64,000 nucleotides of DNA from Pyropia yezoensis. Lineage: Eukaryota; Rhodophyta; Bangiophyceae; Bangiales; Bangiaceae. Below, one piece after another: positions 18,758-29,241 of this stretch (position 1 is its first letter; each line of letters opens with the position of its first letter). The stretch lies in NCBI GenBank assembly GCA_009829735.1, contig CM020620.1:12955420-13019419 (forward strand), given 5' to 3'. A model generated the notes under the pieces. It saw only the letters and a list, made by a program, of their open reading frames with translations. It was not told the origin of the DNA and searched no databases. The position numbers and the translations under genes are program-made.

Positions 18758-21700
18758 TTACAGTAGGCGTCGTCGCCTCATGTAAGGCATGAGGAGTTGG
18801 CGGGGTATATTTGCCGCCTGTTCCCAGGTGGGTGAGTCGTATCCGACCCACATAACCTTGACGTACCAGGGTCCTGGTAGGTCCGGGTCGGTGTGTCCGA
18901 CCACGCTCTCTACTTGGTATGGAATCCCATCCAGTCCCACCGGGTCATCTGACCGGTGGGTTGTAAGAGCTTCATGTAGCAACCCAGCCGGTACCGGCTG
19001 AGGCTGTTCCGGCTTCGGAGCAGGTGTGACATCATTCACACTGATGCGTTGGATCTCCTTATCGGAGTGTAAGATAACAGAGTGGTCATCTCTGTGGAGA
19101 ATCTGGTACGGTCCCTTAACCGGTTGCATGAGCTTGTTCCCTCGGAACTTCCGGTGTCTGATGTAGACCCAGTCACCTGTTACCAGGGTTGCGTTGCGCA
19201 CCCGTAGCCGGGTGTCAAAGTTCTTCTTGTATCGAAGTTGTGTTCTATCAAGGGCACCCTTGAGCTTCGGTATCATCCATGATAGCTTGGCCAACCAAGC
19301 TAGGTGGATGCGTTCGGCCGGTCGGCCCTTCGGTGTATCATACCGAGTGCACCTGCCTGGCGGCAGCGTCAGGTTACCGACGCCTAGTGGCATGACCCAC
19401 TCCAGTGGGGCGATGTTGGTACTCCGATGTGGCCTGGCATTGTATGCCAGGGTGAGTACGGACAGGTGCCTGTCCCAAGTGTTCGTGTGCTCGGCCACGT
19501 AGCACTGTAGCATCTTAACGATGGTGCGGTTGAACCGCTCCACCTGCCCGTTGGTTTGCGGGTGGTAGTCGGATGCCCGACGTGGTTCGATACCGAACAT
19601 GCCCAGGACCTTAGTGCAGAAGGCTGACGTAAGGTTTGCTCCGTTATCGGAGAGGAGTTGCTTCATGACTCCGTATGCACTGATCCAGTGGTCAACCACT
19701 GCGTTCATAATCGTGTATGCCGTATCATTCGGGATGGCTGCCGCTCGTGACAGCTTGGTGAAGCGGTCAGACATGACCAGGATGTACCTGTTCCCTTCTT
19801 CCGTTACCGGAAGTGGCCCGAGTATGTCGATAGCGACCTGCTCGTTGGGCCCATCCGGTGGGAACAGTTTCATGGCAGACGCCTGCCTATGTAGGCCCAT
19901 GCGGTTACGTGCACAGGGGTGGCACCCCCCTACGTGGTCGACCACGTCGACGGCCATTGCTGGCCAGTAGAAGAACCTTCGCATTGCTGCGAACATACGT
20001 GAACCCCCCGGGTGTCCGGCTGTAGGGTTCTCGTGCTCTCGTTCCATGACGGCTTGCCGTAAGGACACGGGAACCACGACTTGATGTCGTCCATCGGCGG
20101 GTGCCCGCCGGTATATGAGTCCGTCTTCGTTCTCGGAGAAGATGCCGGCTGTACCGGCCAGGAGGTTAGCACGATGGCGTTTACAGTCATCGTCATCGGC
20201 CTGGGCCTCGCGGAAGTCCGCGAGGGTCAATGGGCACGCAAGGTGTGCCATGGTATGGTCAACCATACCCTGGGTAGCATTACCCACCATGCACATCGGT
20301 ACCACCGGGATGTCCTCGTCCACCGGGCGGGTATCCCCGCTCGGGGTGTCGAGGCGAGACAATGCGTCTCCGAGATGGTGGGTTGACCCAGCCTTATACA
20401 CGGTACGGTAGTCGTGCTCGGCCATCTTCAGCCTCCATCGGGCTAGCCTCCCATGGCTATCGGAATCCTTGTCACCAAGGTTGAGGAGCCATCGTAGGGG
20501 TTCGTGGTCGGACCTCACGATAAACCTGGAGCCCTCCAGGTATGGACGGAGCAGTTGCACTGCCCATATAACTCCGAGGCATTCACGCTCGGTGGCACTA
20601 TAGTTACGCTCAGCCGGGTTGAGTGTCCGGCTGAAGTATCCTACCGGACGTAGGTCCGGGATAACGTTATCGGTACCGATCAACGTCTCCCCCTGTAGCA
20701 GGGTGCATCCCACTTGGGTGTCGCACGCATCGACATCGATGACGAAGGTCCCCCGTCTGTGCGGTAACGCAAGGACGGGTGGGGACAGTAGGGCTCGCTT
20801 TAGCGACTCGAATGCTTCCTCTTCGCTAGGCGAAGGGGGTTGGAGTACCTTGGGTAAGGTACTGCTCGTAAGAACCGTTAACGGTTTAGCAATCCGAGCG
20901 AAGTCCTTGACGAACCGTCGGTATACGTTGCACACTCCCAGGAAGCTCTTTAGCTGCGTCTGGGTGTTAGGGAACCGGGCATCCCGGAGTGCCCGGGTAT
21001 TGGCTTCGAGTACCCCTAGTTTACCAGGGGTGATCTGGTGGCCCAGATACTCGACCGTCTGTTGGAAGAAGGCGCACTTCTTCAGACGCAGGGTTACCCC
21101 GGCGTTACGCAAGAGGGTGAGTACCTCGTCAACATGTTGCACATGGTCATCCATGTTACGCGAGAAGACGATGACGTCATCGAGGTACACTAGGCAGTTA
21201 CGCCACTTCACCCCCGACAGTATAATGTCGATAGCCCGCTGGAATGTAGCGGGGGCGTTGGACAATCCGAAGGGCATCCTTAGGAACTCGTACACGCCAC
21301 TGTGACAGACGAATGCCGTCTTGGGGATAGCCTCGTCCGCCACCGGGATCTGCCAGTATCCGGCATTGCAGTCGATGGTGGTAAACACCGTAGCCTCCCC
21401 TAGGGAGTCGATGCATTCATCCATCCTTGGTAAAGGGTATGAGTCTTTCTTGGTAACCAAGTTGAGGCGTCGATAATCGATGCAAAACCGAGGGGTTTGA
21501 TCCTTCTTCGGTACGATAACGACTGGGGCACCCCACTCCGACATCGAAGGTCGTATCACCTTCGCTTCGCTCATGCTCTTCACTTCTCCATCAACGATCT
21601 CTCGTTGCATAGGTCCCGCTCGGTGCGGTTGTGACCGGGCGGGTCGTGCGCCTGGTACCAGGTCTATACGATGTTGGGTTGCCCCAATGGTACCCAAGGC

Positions 21701-22924
21701 CCCGCCTGTCCACATGACGTCATGCTTTCTTAGCATCCGTCGTACCCCTTCGGCTACCGAAGGGGGAAGGTGGTCGAGGTCAGCCTCGGCCAGGGCCTTC
21801 AGTGCTTCTTGGTCCTTTCGCGGCATGTCCGCCGGAGCCGCCGATGGGTAAGGCTTCCCGTCATCGGGTTGCTGACGCTCGGCGGTCTCGGCGACCGCCA
21901 GCACCTCAAGTGGTTCCACTTGACCTTCCTTGTCAGGGGTAAGGATATCTCCTTCGTAGAGCTCGGCAATCCCGAGGATAGTTCCCTTCGGAAGGGTGAC
22001 TGCCTTACGGCGATAGTTCGCCATCACTAGGAGGGACGACCCTCCTGCTGGGAGGTCTATGAGACCGTTGGCCATGGTCAACCCATGGCGGTTGTACGTC
22101 CGCAGGTTGGACCGGACTCTGCAGATGCCTGCGAGGTCGCAGTTAACCGGGAGGACTGTCTCCGACAACGGCTCAAAGCGAGTTCGCTTGGCCAACCGAA
22201 GTGTCTTCGGCTCGACGCTTGCGTACACCTCAGCCACGTTAACGTGGCTTCCTTGTAGCGTCAGGTCCCTGACGATAGCCGTATGTCCTCGCTTCGTCCC
22301 GTCGGCCTCTTGCAGCTCGACGGTCCTCCGGCCCGGCCGGATTGCATCAACGTGAACGTTGATGAAGGTGCATCCCAATATGCAGGGCACCGATAGGGTC
22401 TCACACACCAGGAAGTCGACTTCCGTGGTGAGTTCCCCGATGGTAACCCGCAGCGACATCGCTGCGGTCGTACACACGAGGCGACCATTCGCGTCCTTGA
22501 TGGTGGGTCCCCGAGTCACTCTGACTCGCGGAAGCCACTTGTCCGGGAGGGTGTCCTTCCGGATATGGTTGGGTCCAGCCCCTGTATCCAGTACAGGGTA
22601 GTACGATCGTGTCGACTGGGGGTCAACCCCCAGTGTGGCTGATACCTTGAAGTTCTCCAAGGTGAACAGTACGTGGCCTACACGGATATCCGGTGTAACT
22701 TGGGCATCCTGAACAGGGCCCTTGTCTGGTTCCATGTGACGGGGCTTCCCGTCCTCTCCTCCCAACCTTGGAGGTTGGCCATCAATCCCCTGACGCCGTA
22801 TCGTCGGGGCCGGAAGGTGTACCCGGGGGTTGATGCGGCGTCGGCTCAACCGCGCTCTCCGTGGGGCTTTCCCCGCGGTACTCCGGGGTGGCTTGCTTGG
22901 GTTACCCCAGCGCCCCCCGGTCAT
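18758..22924 (-). CDS. pol: Family A Pol polyprotein, copy 1 (1388 aa), intact
   Basis: Domains in order: aspartic protease (VLDTGAG, catalytic Asp near 113), reverse transcriptase (RFCIDYRRLN near 480, FGLSNAPATFQ, YLDD at 580-583), and RNase H (FVIDVDACD near 730, TERECLG near 780, RSDHEPLRWL near 806). Integrase comes next: HHCC zinc module (H964, H971, C1001, C1004; about) and core D1033, D1093, E1129 with the canonical D-35-E spacing. The C-terminal chromodomain-like segment is YQVESVVG, then WYVKVMWVGY and TWEQAANIP (about 1334-1388). This order and the chromodomain mark a Ty3/Gypsy chromovirus. The frame is open upstream of the ATG through GGGAAACGA, so Pol is probably made as a Gag-Pol fusion by -1 frameshifting. 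Next to the protease motif it has GPNHIRK, whereas copy 3 has the more usual GPNLIRK. Confidence 0.95.
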   Translation of the reverse strand: MTGGRWGNPSKPPRSTAGKAPRRARLSRRRINPRVHLPAPTIRRQGIDGQPPRLGGEDGKPRHMEPDKGPVQDAQVTPDIRVGHVLFTLENFKVSATLGVDPQSTRSYYPVLDTGAGPNHIRKDTLPDKWLPRVRVTRGPTIKDANGRLVCTTAAMSLRVTIGELTTEVDFLVCETLSVPCILGCTFINVHVDAIRPGRRTVELQEADGTKRGHTAIVRDLTLQGSHVNVAEVYASVEPKTLRLAKRTRFEPLSETVLPVNCDLAGICRVRSNLRTYNRHGLTMANGLIDLPAGGSSLLVMANYRRKAVTLPKGTILGIAELYEGDILTPDKEGQVEPLEVLAVAETAERQQPDDGKPYPSAAPADMPRKDQEALKALAEADLDHLPPSVAEGVRRMLRKHDVMWTGGALGTIGATQHRIDLVPGARPARSQPHRAGPMQREIVDGEVKSMSEAKVIRPSMSEWGAPVVIVPKKDQTPRFCIDYRRLNLVTKKDSYPLPRMDECIDSLGEATVFTTIDCNAGYWQIPVADEAIPKTAFVCHSGVYEFLRMPFGLSNAPATFQRAIDIILSGVKWRNCLVYLDDVIVFSRNMDDHVQHVDEVLTLLRNAGVTLRLKKCAFFQQTVEYLGHQITPGKLGVLEANTRALRDARFPNTQTQLKSFLGVCNVYRRFVKDFARIAKPLTVLTSSTLPKVLQPPSPSEEEAFESLKRALLSPPVLALPHRRGTFVIDVDACDTQVGCTLLQGETLIGTDNVIPDLRPVGYFSRTLNPAERNYSATERECLGVIWAVQLLRPYLEGSRFIVRSDHEPLRWLLNLGDKDSDSHGRLARWRLKMAEHDYRTVYKAGSTHHLGDALSRLDTPSGDTRPVDEDIPVVPMCMVGNATQGMVDHTMAHLACPLTLADFREAQADDDDCKRHRANLLAGTAGIFSENEDGLIYRRAPADGRHQVVVPVSLRQAVMEREHENPTAGHPGGSRMFAAMRRFFYWPAMAVDVVDHVGGCHPCARNRMGLHRQASAMKLFPPDGPNEQVAIDILGPLPVTEEGNRYILVMSDRFTKLSRAAAIPNDTAYTIMNAVVDHWISAYGVMKQLLSDNGANLTSAFCTKVLGMFGIEPRRASDYHPQTNGQVERFNRTIVKMLQCYVAEHTNTWDRHLSVLTLAYNARPHRSTNIAPLEWVMPLGVGNLTLPPGRCTRYDTPKGRPAERIHLAWLAKLSWMIPKLKGALDRTQLRYKKNFDTRLRVRNATLVTGDWVYIRHRKFRGNKLMQPVKGPYQILHRDDHSVILHSDKEIQRISVNDVTPAPKPEQPQPVPAGLLHEALTTHRSDDPVGLDGIPYQVESVVGHTDPDLPGPWYVKVMWVGYDSPTWEQAANIPRQLLMPYMRRRRLL

Positions 22925-22932
22925 CCTTCCTC

Positions 22933-25122
22933 TTACTCGTTTCCCGCCCTTGGTAGGGTGCTGTCCGCCGGGACCTCCGGCTGAGGAGGTGCCTCCTCGA
23001 CGGCCAGTACTCCACCTGGAGCTGGCTGCCTACCCGGTGCGGGTCCGGGTGCTCTGGCGGGATACCCCCCGGTGGATGCCTTGCGTTGCGCCGCTGCCCG
23101 CCGAGACTCCTCGGGGATGAGTGGGCAGGAAGACACCCAGTGTTGGGGATCCCCACACAACATACATCCGGACGTGCCGGTCCCCCCTTGAGTTCGCATC
23201 GGGGTAGCCCCGTAGCTGCGGTTGCCTCCCTCGGGCGCCCGAGTGCCTGCTCCCTGGTAGGCCTTTGGTCCTTGGGTCAACCGGAACATGGACTCCCCCA
23301 ACCGGTTGGGTCGGCCCGCAATCTGCGGGGGTGTCTCCGTGCGCACCGCCCATGTTGGCCAGGGTTGGTGAGGGTTACCCGTCACCGGGGAGTACCCCGT
23401 AGTCCGTACGTACGGGACGCGACGTCCCGTGCCCTCGTGGACCTGGAACTCGGTCCCCGCCGGAGCAATGTACGCTACCGTACCGTGCTCATCAATCACC
23501 GGCGTAGCCGGTAGCAGCAGGTGGCCCTGTTGGTCAACTAGAGGTTCATCCTCGCCCGTAGGGGTATGTTCGGTCGCCACCAGTACTGGTGCGGCCTTCC
23601 GTTCCACCTTCTCTTGCCTCGGTACCGGGGTAAGACTGGGCTTGCCTCCCTCACCCTTGGGCTTCGGGGCCAAGGAACATTCCGGGTGTAGAGCCCGGTA
23701 GGCGTCCCCTAGGGACTTGCACATATGCATCAGTCGACTGAAGTTCGTCCGGGCCGTATTGGCTCCCCGTGCGGATATCCGCACGTAGTTGGGTACTCCT
23801 GCGATCAGGAGGGCCCGTAGTTCCCCTTCACCGAGGAGCTTTCCCAGCTCGTAGTCGAGCTCTTGGATCCGGCGTCCAAACATCTCTTCATCTTCCCAAC
23901 TCTGGGCGGTGGCAGTGCGCAGGGCCCGGTAGTGGTCCTCGCACTTGTCCTCACTGAGGTAACTGCTCAGCAGCTCCTTGAGAATCCCTCGGTAGTCCAT
24001 GGGGGTGGCTGCAACCCTCATTCCCGGCATCGGGGATGCCTGGCGAAGGATGCCTCGCACCCGTTCATCAACAAAGAACCGGAGGATCTCCAAAGCTAGC
24101 CCCTCGTTAACTAGTGCCTTGTCTGCGGCTGCCTTGAAGCTTGTCAGGAAGCCAATGACTGCCAACGGGCGTCTGTTGGGACCCCCGAACATAGGGACTC
24201 CCTTCATAAGGGTCTGCATAGAGCGAATCGCTCGGTGCGACGTATTACGCATCGATTCCGGGGCAGTGGTAGATCGGTCCTCCAAACGATAACGTTCCGG
24301 ACAAAGAACCGACCGGAAGACCTCGTTGACGATCTCCGTGTCAGCGTCCTGGATATCCAGTCGCTTAGCCAGTTGATGAGCAAACTCATCGGACTCCATC
24401 CGCTTCAGTAGGCTCGCAGTGACCTGCGCGGTCATAGCTTCCACCACTGAAGATGGTACTTCAGGCGTCGGCACCTCGGGAACCCGAGTTGCCTGGCCTC
24501 CTTCGTCGGGGGGGTACTGTGAGAGGGTACCCCCTCCCCCAGTAACCGACTCTCCACCGGCGTAAGTATCCGCCGGGTCGTGTCCGCGGAGTCCGCTTCG
24601 GGTGCTCCGAGCGTATCGCTCCGTGTGGCTCCGTTCCAACTCTGCCGACGAGTCGGATCCATACCCCATTGTGTCCGGGGGTTGTCCAGGAGTAGCAACA
24701 CCGGGGTTGACCCTGGTGGACTCCGAAAGTAGTCCGGCCGGTTCGAACCGTACCGGTGTGGGAGGAACACGTCGGGGTCCCGTCGTGTGGCGTGTTGACA
24801 TCAACACTGCCATCGCGTCCTCCGTCCGCTCTTGACGAGCGTCGAGTCCGGAAAACCGGGCCTCGATGCGGGCCAATGATGCCATCAGGGAATCCCCTGG
24901 TGAAGGAGGCGGCGGAGTGAGGTCGGTCGATGACAGTTGAGGCGGGCCCCCGCCTCCTGCCGTCCGAGACGTGCCAAACGTCGATCCGGCACCGGAAAGC
25001 ATGGGCGTCTCAATGTTGTCGATCGGGTTCCCGATCCCGGCTCCCGTAGTCACCTCCGGAGTCGGCGTCGACGCCGATCCGTCATCTTGAACGTTCCCCG
25101 TCTCTCGGGTAGACATAGTCAC
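22933..25122 (-). CDS. gag: Family A Gag, copy 1 (729 aa)
   Basis: A Pro/Ser/Thr/Gly-rich N-terminal third (to about 200) is followed by a helical capsid-like region (VVEAMTAQVTASLLKRM, LALEILRFFVDERVRGIL, CEDHYRALRTATAQSW). A zinc knuckle with exact CX2CX4HX4C spacing lies near 653-666 (CMLCGDPQHWVSSC), and the tail ends AGNE. Capsid assembly and RNA packaging are the expected roles. The start at 25122 has two near in-frame Met (MTMSTRETGN); the second (25116) is an alternative. The stop at 22933-22935 lies 8 nt before the pol ATG and 3 nt after the slippery heptamer. Confidence 0.93.
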   Translation of the reverse strand: MTMSTRETGNVQDDGSASTPTPEVTTGAGIGNPIDNIETPMLSGAGSTFGTSRTAGGGGPPQLSSTDLTPPPPSPGDSLMASLARIEARFSGLDARQERTEDAMAVLMSTRHTTGPRRVPPTPVRFEPAGLLSESTRVNPGVATPGQPPDTMGYGSDSSAELERSHTERYARSTRSGLRGHDPADTYAGGESVTGGGGTLSQYPPDEGGQATRVPEVPTPEVPSSVVEAMTAQVTASLLKRMESDEFAHQLAKRLDIQDADTEIVNEVFRSVLCPERYRLEDRSTTAPESMRNTSHRAIRSMQTLMKGVPMFGGPNRRPLAVIGFLTSFKAAADKALVNEGLALEILRFFVDERVRGILRQASPMPGMRVAATPMDYRGILKELLSSYLSEDKCEDHYRALRTATAQSWEDEEMFGRRIQELDYELGKLLGEGELRALLIAGVPNYVRISARGANTARTNFSRLMHMCKSLGDAYRALHPECSLAPKPKGEGGKPSLTPVPRQEKVERKAAPVLVATEHTPTGEDEPLVDQQGHLLLPATPVIDEHGTVAYIAPAGTEFQVHEGTGRRVPYVRTTGYSPVTGNPHQPWPTWAVRTETPPQIAGRPNRLGESMFRLTQGPKAYQGAGTRAPEGGNRSYGATPMRTQGGTGTSGCMLCGDPQHWVSSCPLIPEESRRAAAQRKASTGGYPARAPGPAPGRQPAPGGVLAVEEAPPQPEVPADSTLPRAGNE
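22939..22945 (-). promoter_or_regulatory. -1 ribosomal frameshift heptamer GGGAAAC, copy 1
   Basis: In the gag frame the minus strand reads G GGA AAC GAG TAA, a canonical X XXY YYZ site. Slipping back one base gives GGG AAA CGA and enters the pol frame, which is open here. Downstream the RNA can pair CCGGGG with CCCCGG and form GGGG-AAAG-CCCC, suitable as a stimulator. The identical heptamer is at 33423-33429 and 43885-43891. Confidence 0.75.
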
Positions 25123-25341
25123 AATCAGTCAACCGACGAAACAATCACCACGAATAAGGGAGCGAGGGCGTAGATTGGGGAGAGTAACAGTAGATCACAC
25201 TCGAAGGTAAAAACTCAACACAATCGATCAGGTCGCAACACCACGAGTACAAGAAAAGGACCGGATCCCTATCCGTGTGCCAGGGCCGAAGACGGCGTCA
25301 CCACAAGGGTGGCGGAAACCCGTCCCCTGCTGCTCCACCAA
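25123..25341 (-). other. Leader of copy 1 with primer binding site at 25322-25340
   Basis: There is no ORF. One base from the LTR the minus strand reads TGGTGGAGCAGCAGGGGAC, starting with the TGG that pairs with a tRNA CCA end. The complement would be a tRNA 3' end of GTCCCCTGCTGCTCCACCA; I cannot name that tRNA with confidence. Identical sites are at 35806-35824 and 46268-46286. Confidence 0.75.
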
Positions 25342-25780
25342 TGTAGCACAAAAAGAATCCGTCGCACGTCCACTCTCAGGGAACACTCACCAAGGGGGAT
25401 CGGCACCAACGTCACCGTGTAGCACAATAGGGATCCGTCGCACGTCCACTCTCAGGGAACACTCACCAAGGGGGATCGGCACCAACGTCACCGGGAGGCC
25501 AAGGTTGCTGTCCTTGGAGCGCAAGCCACGGGACCAAAATGGGAGACCAAATGGGAGGGGTTTGTTGTTCTACCTTGGCCGGCGGTGGATTCGCCGCCGG
25601 CCCCCACGTTATAAACCCTCGGAGACACTACTAACTACCCTCCACCCCAAGATGCAAGTCCCTCTGGTCATACGTAACTTATAGATACCGTGACCAGTAC
25701 GAACTATCAAATTGAAAGTTAAGGGTTAGAAGTAGCACCCCTAATATTAGGGTTACAATACGGCCAACCATATTGCTACA
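25342..25780 (-). repeat. LTR2 of family A (439 bp) with a 76-bp terminal tandem duplication
   Basis: Same ends as LTR1, but the first 76 bp (25342-25417) are repeated (25418-25493), each repeat starting TGTAGCACAA. The outer repeat has the variant AAAAAGAATCC. Without the duplication the LTR is 363 bp. It serves as 5' LTR of copy 1 and 3' LTR of copy 2. The polypurine tract of copy 2 follows at 25781-25794. Confidence 0.95.
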
Positions 25781-25794
25781 TATCCCCCCCTTAG

Positions 25795-26368
25795 ATTCGG
25801 CCCGTCCTCGGGTCGAGTTGCATTCGGGTTACCGAATGTAAGTGGGTCGCGTGACCGTTTACCAGTCTGGTGGGGCTTTGCGCCCCGTCGCGACAGACAC
25901 CCCTTTTCGAGGTTGTCTGAGGGGGGTGCCCCCCTTTGTGTGGTACACACACGATCCGTTTTCCGGACCGTTAAATTCCCGATGCGGGTTCTGTTCACGA
26001 CCCCCCTTTTCGAGGGGTGGTGCAAGCGGATCCGCCACCAGGTGCCTGGTGGTAGGGGGGCCCCTCTCGTGTGGACGAGTGAGTGGGGGCGGGACCTGCC
26101 CGCGTTGCGTGGGGGCGGTTGGGGGTGACCCCCCTTGCTTACCCCGTGTGGGGGGGGCGTGGCGCCGGTCCAGGTGCCTGGGTGGAGCGCCCCCGTAGCT
26201 CGGCTGGCGCTGGTCGTCCCGCGCTGCCGTATCGCTCGTGCTGAGCTGTGTGGTTATAAGCGCGGGTGCCCGCGCTTCCCTGGCTCGTCCTGCGCGAGCG
26301 TTCCTTGTACCGGGTCGAGCCGGCCTCGGCTTTTCTGCACGGGGCGCCCCTGCCATTCCGGTTGCACC
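25795..26368 (+). promoter_or_regulatory. 5' region of the accessory gene, copy 2, TATA-like box at 26255
   Basis: Near-identical to 15311-15884, keeping TATAAG 114 bp before the ATG at 26369. No gene is seen. Confidence 0.45.
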
Positions 26369-28738
26369 ATGTCGGACCCCCAGGTACCCGGGGGCGAGGA
26401 CGACCTCCTGCCTGAAGAGGGGGAAGAGGTGATGGTGGACGACGTTCCCGTCTCCGCGACCGCCGCCGAGTGCTTCCTAGCGAGCTCGTCGGAGGACGAG
26501 GACGACCGGGTGACCGTTCGTGTGGCCCCGGAAGGCGCGCCGGGCGGGTTGTCGTCCGTGTGTAGCGGCACGACGGCTCCTTCGGGTGGCGGACAACCGC
26601 GTGCAGCGGTGGCTTCTACCGCTTCTCCTCCGGCGGCCCGGATGGCTTCTGTCGCCGGTACCGGCGTGGCTCTACCTCAAGACGGTGTCGCCGGCGTGGC
26701 GGATGGTGGTGGCGGCACCCCGGCCAGTCCGGCGGGTCAAGACGGCGCGGGTGCCCGCCCGGTTGGTGTGTCCGCTGCGGCGGGTAGCGGGTCTACCCGT
26801 GCTGCCCCCGTGGTACCCACGTAGGGTCCGGGTGGCGGCGATGCTCTGCCCGCGGTGCCGCGGACGCGCGATGGTCAAGAGGTATTTACCCCGATGGCAG
26901 TGGACTCCGGTAGTTACTCCGGGCGGGTGCCCGCCCTTCTTCTTCCTCTACGGCCTCGTGCGACTCCGGCGCCGGCCTCTCTGTCGGTGGGGCATCCCCC
27001 GGCGCCCCCTATTCTTCCTGGTCCTGCCCGGGTTGCCCCGTTGGGTGGCGGCGTCGCCGTGGCGGCGGGTCAGCCCGCCATGTCGATGTTCGACTTGGTG
27101 GCTCGGGTTCGAGGCCTGACTGTGCAAGAGTCAATGGAGTCCGATGGGCGGATGCGGGTGGACTTCCACCTGCCCCATCCCCGTGGAGAGTCCTCCCGGC
27201 GCGTCAAGGTGGACCCGAGTTAGGAGCGGGAGTTGGTGCGGCTGGTCAACCAGCCGAACGCGGTGCGAGTGGAACACCATTGGATCCTGAGTCAGCCGGA
27301 CGACCGGCACGCGCAGCTCTGGCGTACTCGGGTGGGACGGGGTGAGGTCTACCTCGACCCCGCCTTCGGGGTATGCGACCTGATTGCTCCCGCGTTGCCG
27401 CGGGAGATTGACTACCCGGCTAGTGCTCGGGGGATTGCGGCGGCGGCGGAGCCGGTTGCGTTGGGGGAGACGGTGGGCAGTACCGGTCGGTATCCCGACT
27501 TTGATTACTACCCGGGGGTATCCCCGTATCTGTCGTTGACGGCTCCCTACCCGCCTATGGCGGGGTTGAAGTCGGCGTCGAGCTGGCGACGTAACCATGG
27601 TGTCATGGCGGATGCGTTTCGCACGGATATAACGTGTGCGTTGCAGACCGGCAACGGTCGTGCGCCGGTATACACTCCCGTGCGCCCACCGCTATGGCAG
27701 GAGGGGTGGGAACCCGCCCCTGCTTTCCGGTTTGACACCGGCTCCTGTCTCCGATACTTCGGGAGTGTGTTGGCCTCCCGGCCGGTCCACCCGTTGCAGG
27801 GTACCTTCACCCTTGAGGTTACCCTCGGGCAGGCGTCCTCCTTCTTGCTGTCCGTCCGCCGGCAGGGGCGCCTGTTTCATCTTCCGACGGGTGTCCGTCG
27901 GCACATCGCGCAGTTGGGCGTGGACCTGATAGCCGCCAAGACCAGGTTGGCCCGGGAGTTCGAGGCCCTGCTGGCTGTTCACGATGCCGTGAACTGGGCT
28001 GGGGTGTTGTCCCTTCCCCCGTACCGGGACCCGCAGGCTGGGGCTTCCCCCTTGCCTCGTCACTCGTTGCGTATCCGGCGTACTCAGCCGGGTGAGCCTA
28101 GTTGCCATGGGTGGGCGTCCACCGAGGCTGTTGCTGACTTGGGTATTCCCATGGTCATCCATGACCCTCTTCAGGTCCTTGCCCCGTGGTTCGGTAACCC
28201 GATACCGGCGGTGGTTGGCCGTCGTCCCCGAGAGTGGGGCTCTGCGGGTGGGGAGCGTGAGGTGTCCCGTCGTCGGGCGGAGGCCCGCCGGGGTTACGGT
28301 GGAGCCCCCTCGGTAGGGTCCTACCGGGCCTCGTATCAGGTGCCACCGGCTCCGGTGGTAGCCGTGTCGGCTCCTGTGGCCCCTCTGGCTGCGCCAGTGT
28401 CACCTCCCGCCACTGTCCTGCACGACGAGGGTTCCCGTCTCTGGTATGAGGGCGTTGACGCCCTTGTTGCCCGCGCAATACAAGAGGGTCTCTCTGTTAG
28501 CTGGGGGGATATCCCCCAAGGTGCTGCGCTGGTTGAGTCAGCGCGTTGCTTCGGTGGCGTGCTTGACCGCCTCCAGAAAGCTCTGGAGGACGTGGAGGCT
28601 GGCCGCAGCACCCTCGTCCAGCTTTGCACCGAGGTAACTCGGGCGATTGACCGTCGTGAGATTGCCGACCGGTGGAGCACGGAAGTATACGCGCTTACGC
28701 GTGAGTGGCCTCCCTCGGGCAGTGGGTCTACCCACTGA
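26369..28738 (+). pseudogene. Accessory gene of family A, copy 2, with an extra TAG
   Basis: Same start, conserved TAG (26822-26824) and end as copy 1. A second TAG at 27221-27223 replaces the TCG Ser codon of copy 1 (16737-16739). The frame is otherwise open to 28738. Only a 5' part or a product initiated downstream of 27223 could be made without suppression. Apart from a handful of substitutions it matches copy 1. Confidence 0.65.
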
Positions 28739-29241
28739 GGAGTGTTATTGTTTGTACGGGAGAGGGACCCGGTGGCCCGTATGGTCGCCGGGTAGTAGTG
28801 AGTATAAACTCATCCCCTTTGGGGGCATTGCTTGCCTCTGTTTGCTGCCCTGGGGAGTACCCCTTCTGGCTCAGTGGTGCCTTGCCTCCCGTCCAACTTC
28901 TTCCGGTTGGTTCATCCTTGGGGAGGTCATCCTCCCTCACTTTGTGTCTTGGCTTGGGGAGGTCATCCTCCCTTGTAGGCTCCCTAGTTACTTCGATATT
29001 ATCGGAGTTAGCCTTTACCTTTAAGTTAACTTATTAAGGTTCTTGTTTTTACTTAGTTACCTACGCTTGACTCTACTTAGTTACCTAAGCTTGGTTCGAC
29101 TTAGGAACCTAAGTCTGATTTGACTTAGAAACCTAAGTCTGATTTGACTTAGAAACCTAAGTCTGCCGTAACCATGTCACACCCTGCTTAGTAGGTATAA
29201 GCCTCACCCCCCAACCGCCGAAGTCGGTGTCGGTTGGGTTG
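28739..29241. repeat. Spacer between convergent genes, copy 2
   Basis: Same structure as copy 1: two GGGGAGGTCATCCTCCC hairpins (28920-28972) and five 24-bp units at 29050-29169. Confidence 0.75.

Noticed and set aside
20619-21305. 228-codon plus-strand frame opposite pol, also at 31103 and 41565
   Set aside because: Lies wholly antisense to RT/RNase H coding sequence; open in all copies because pol codons are conserved.
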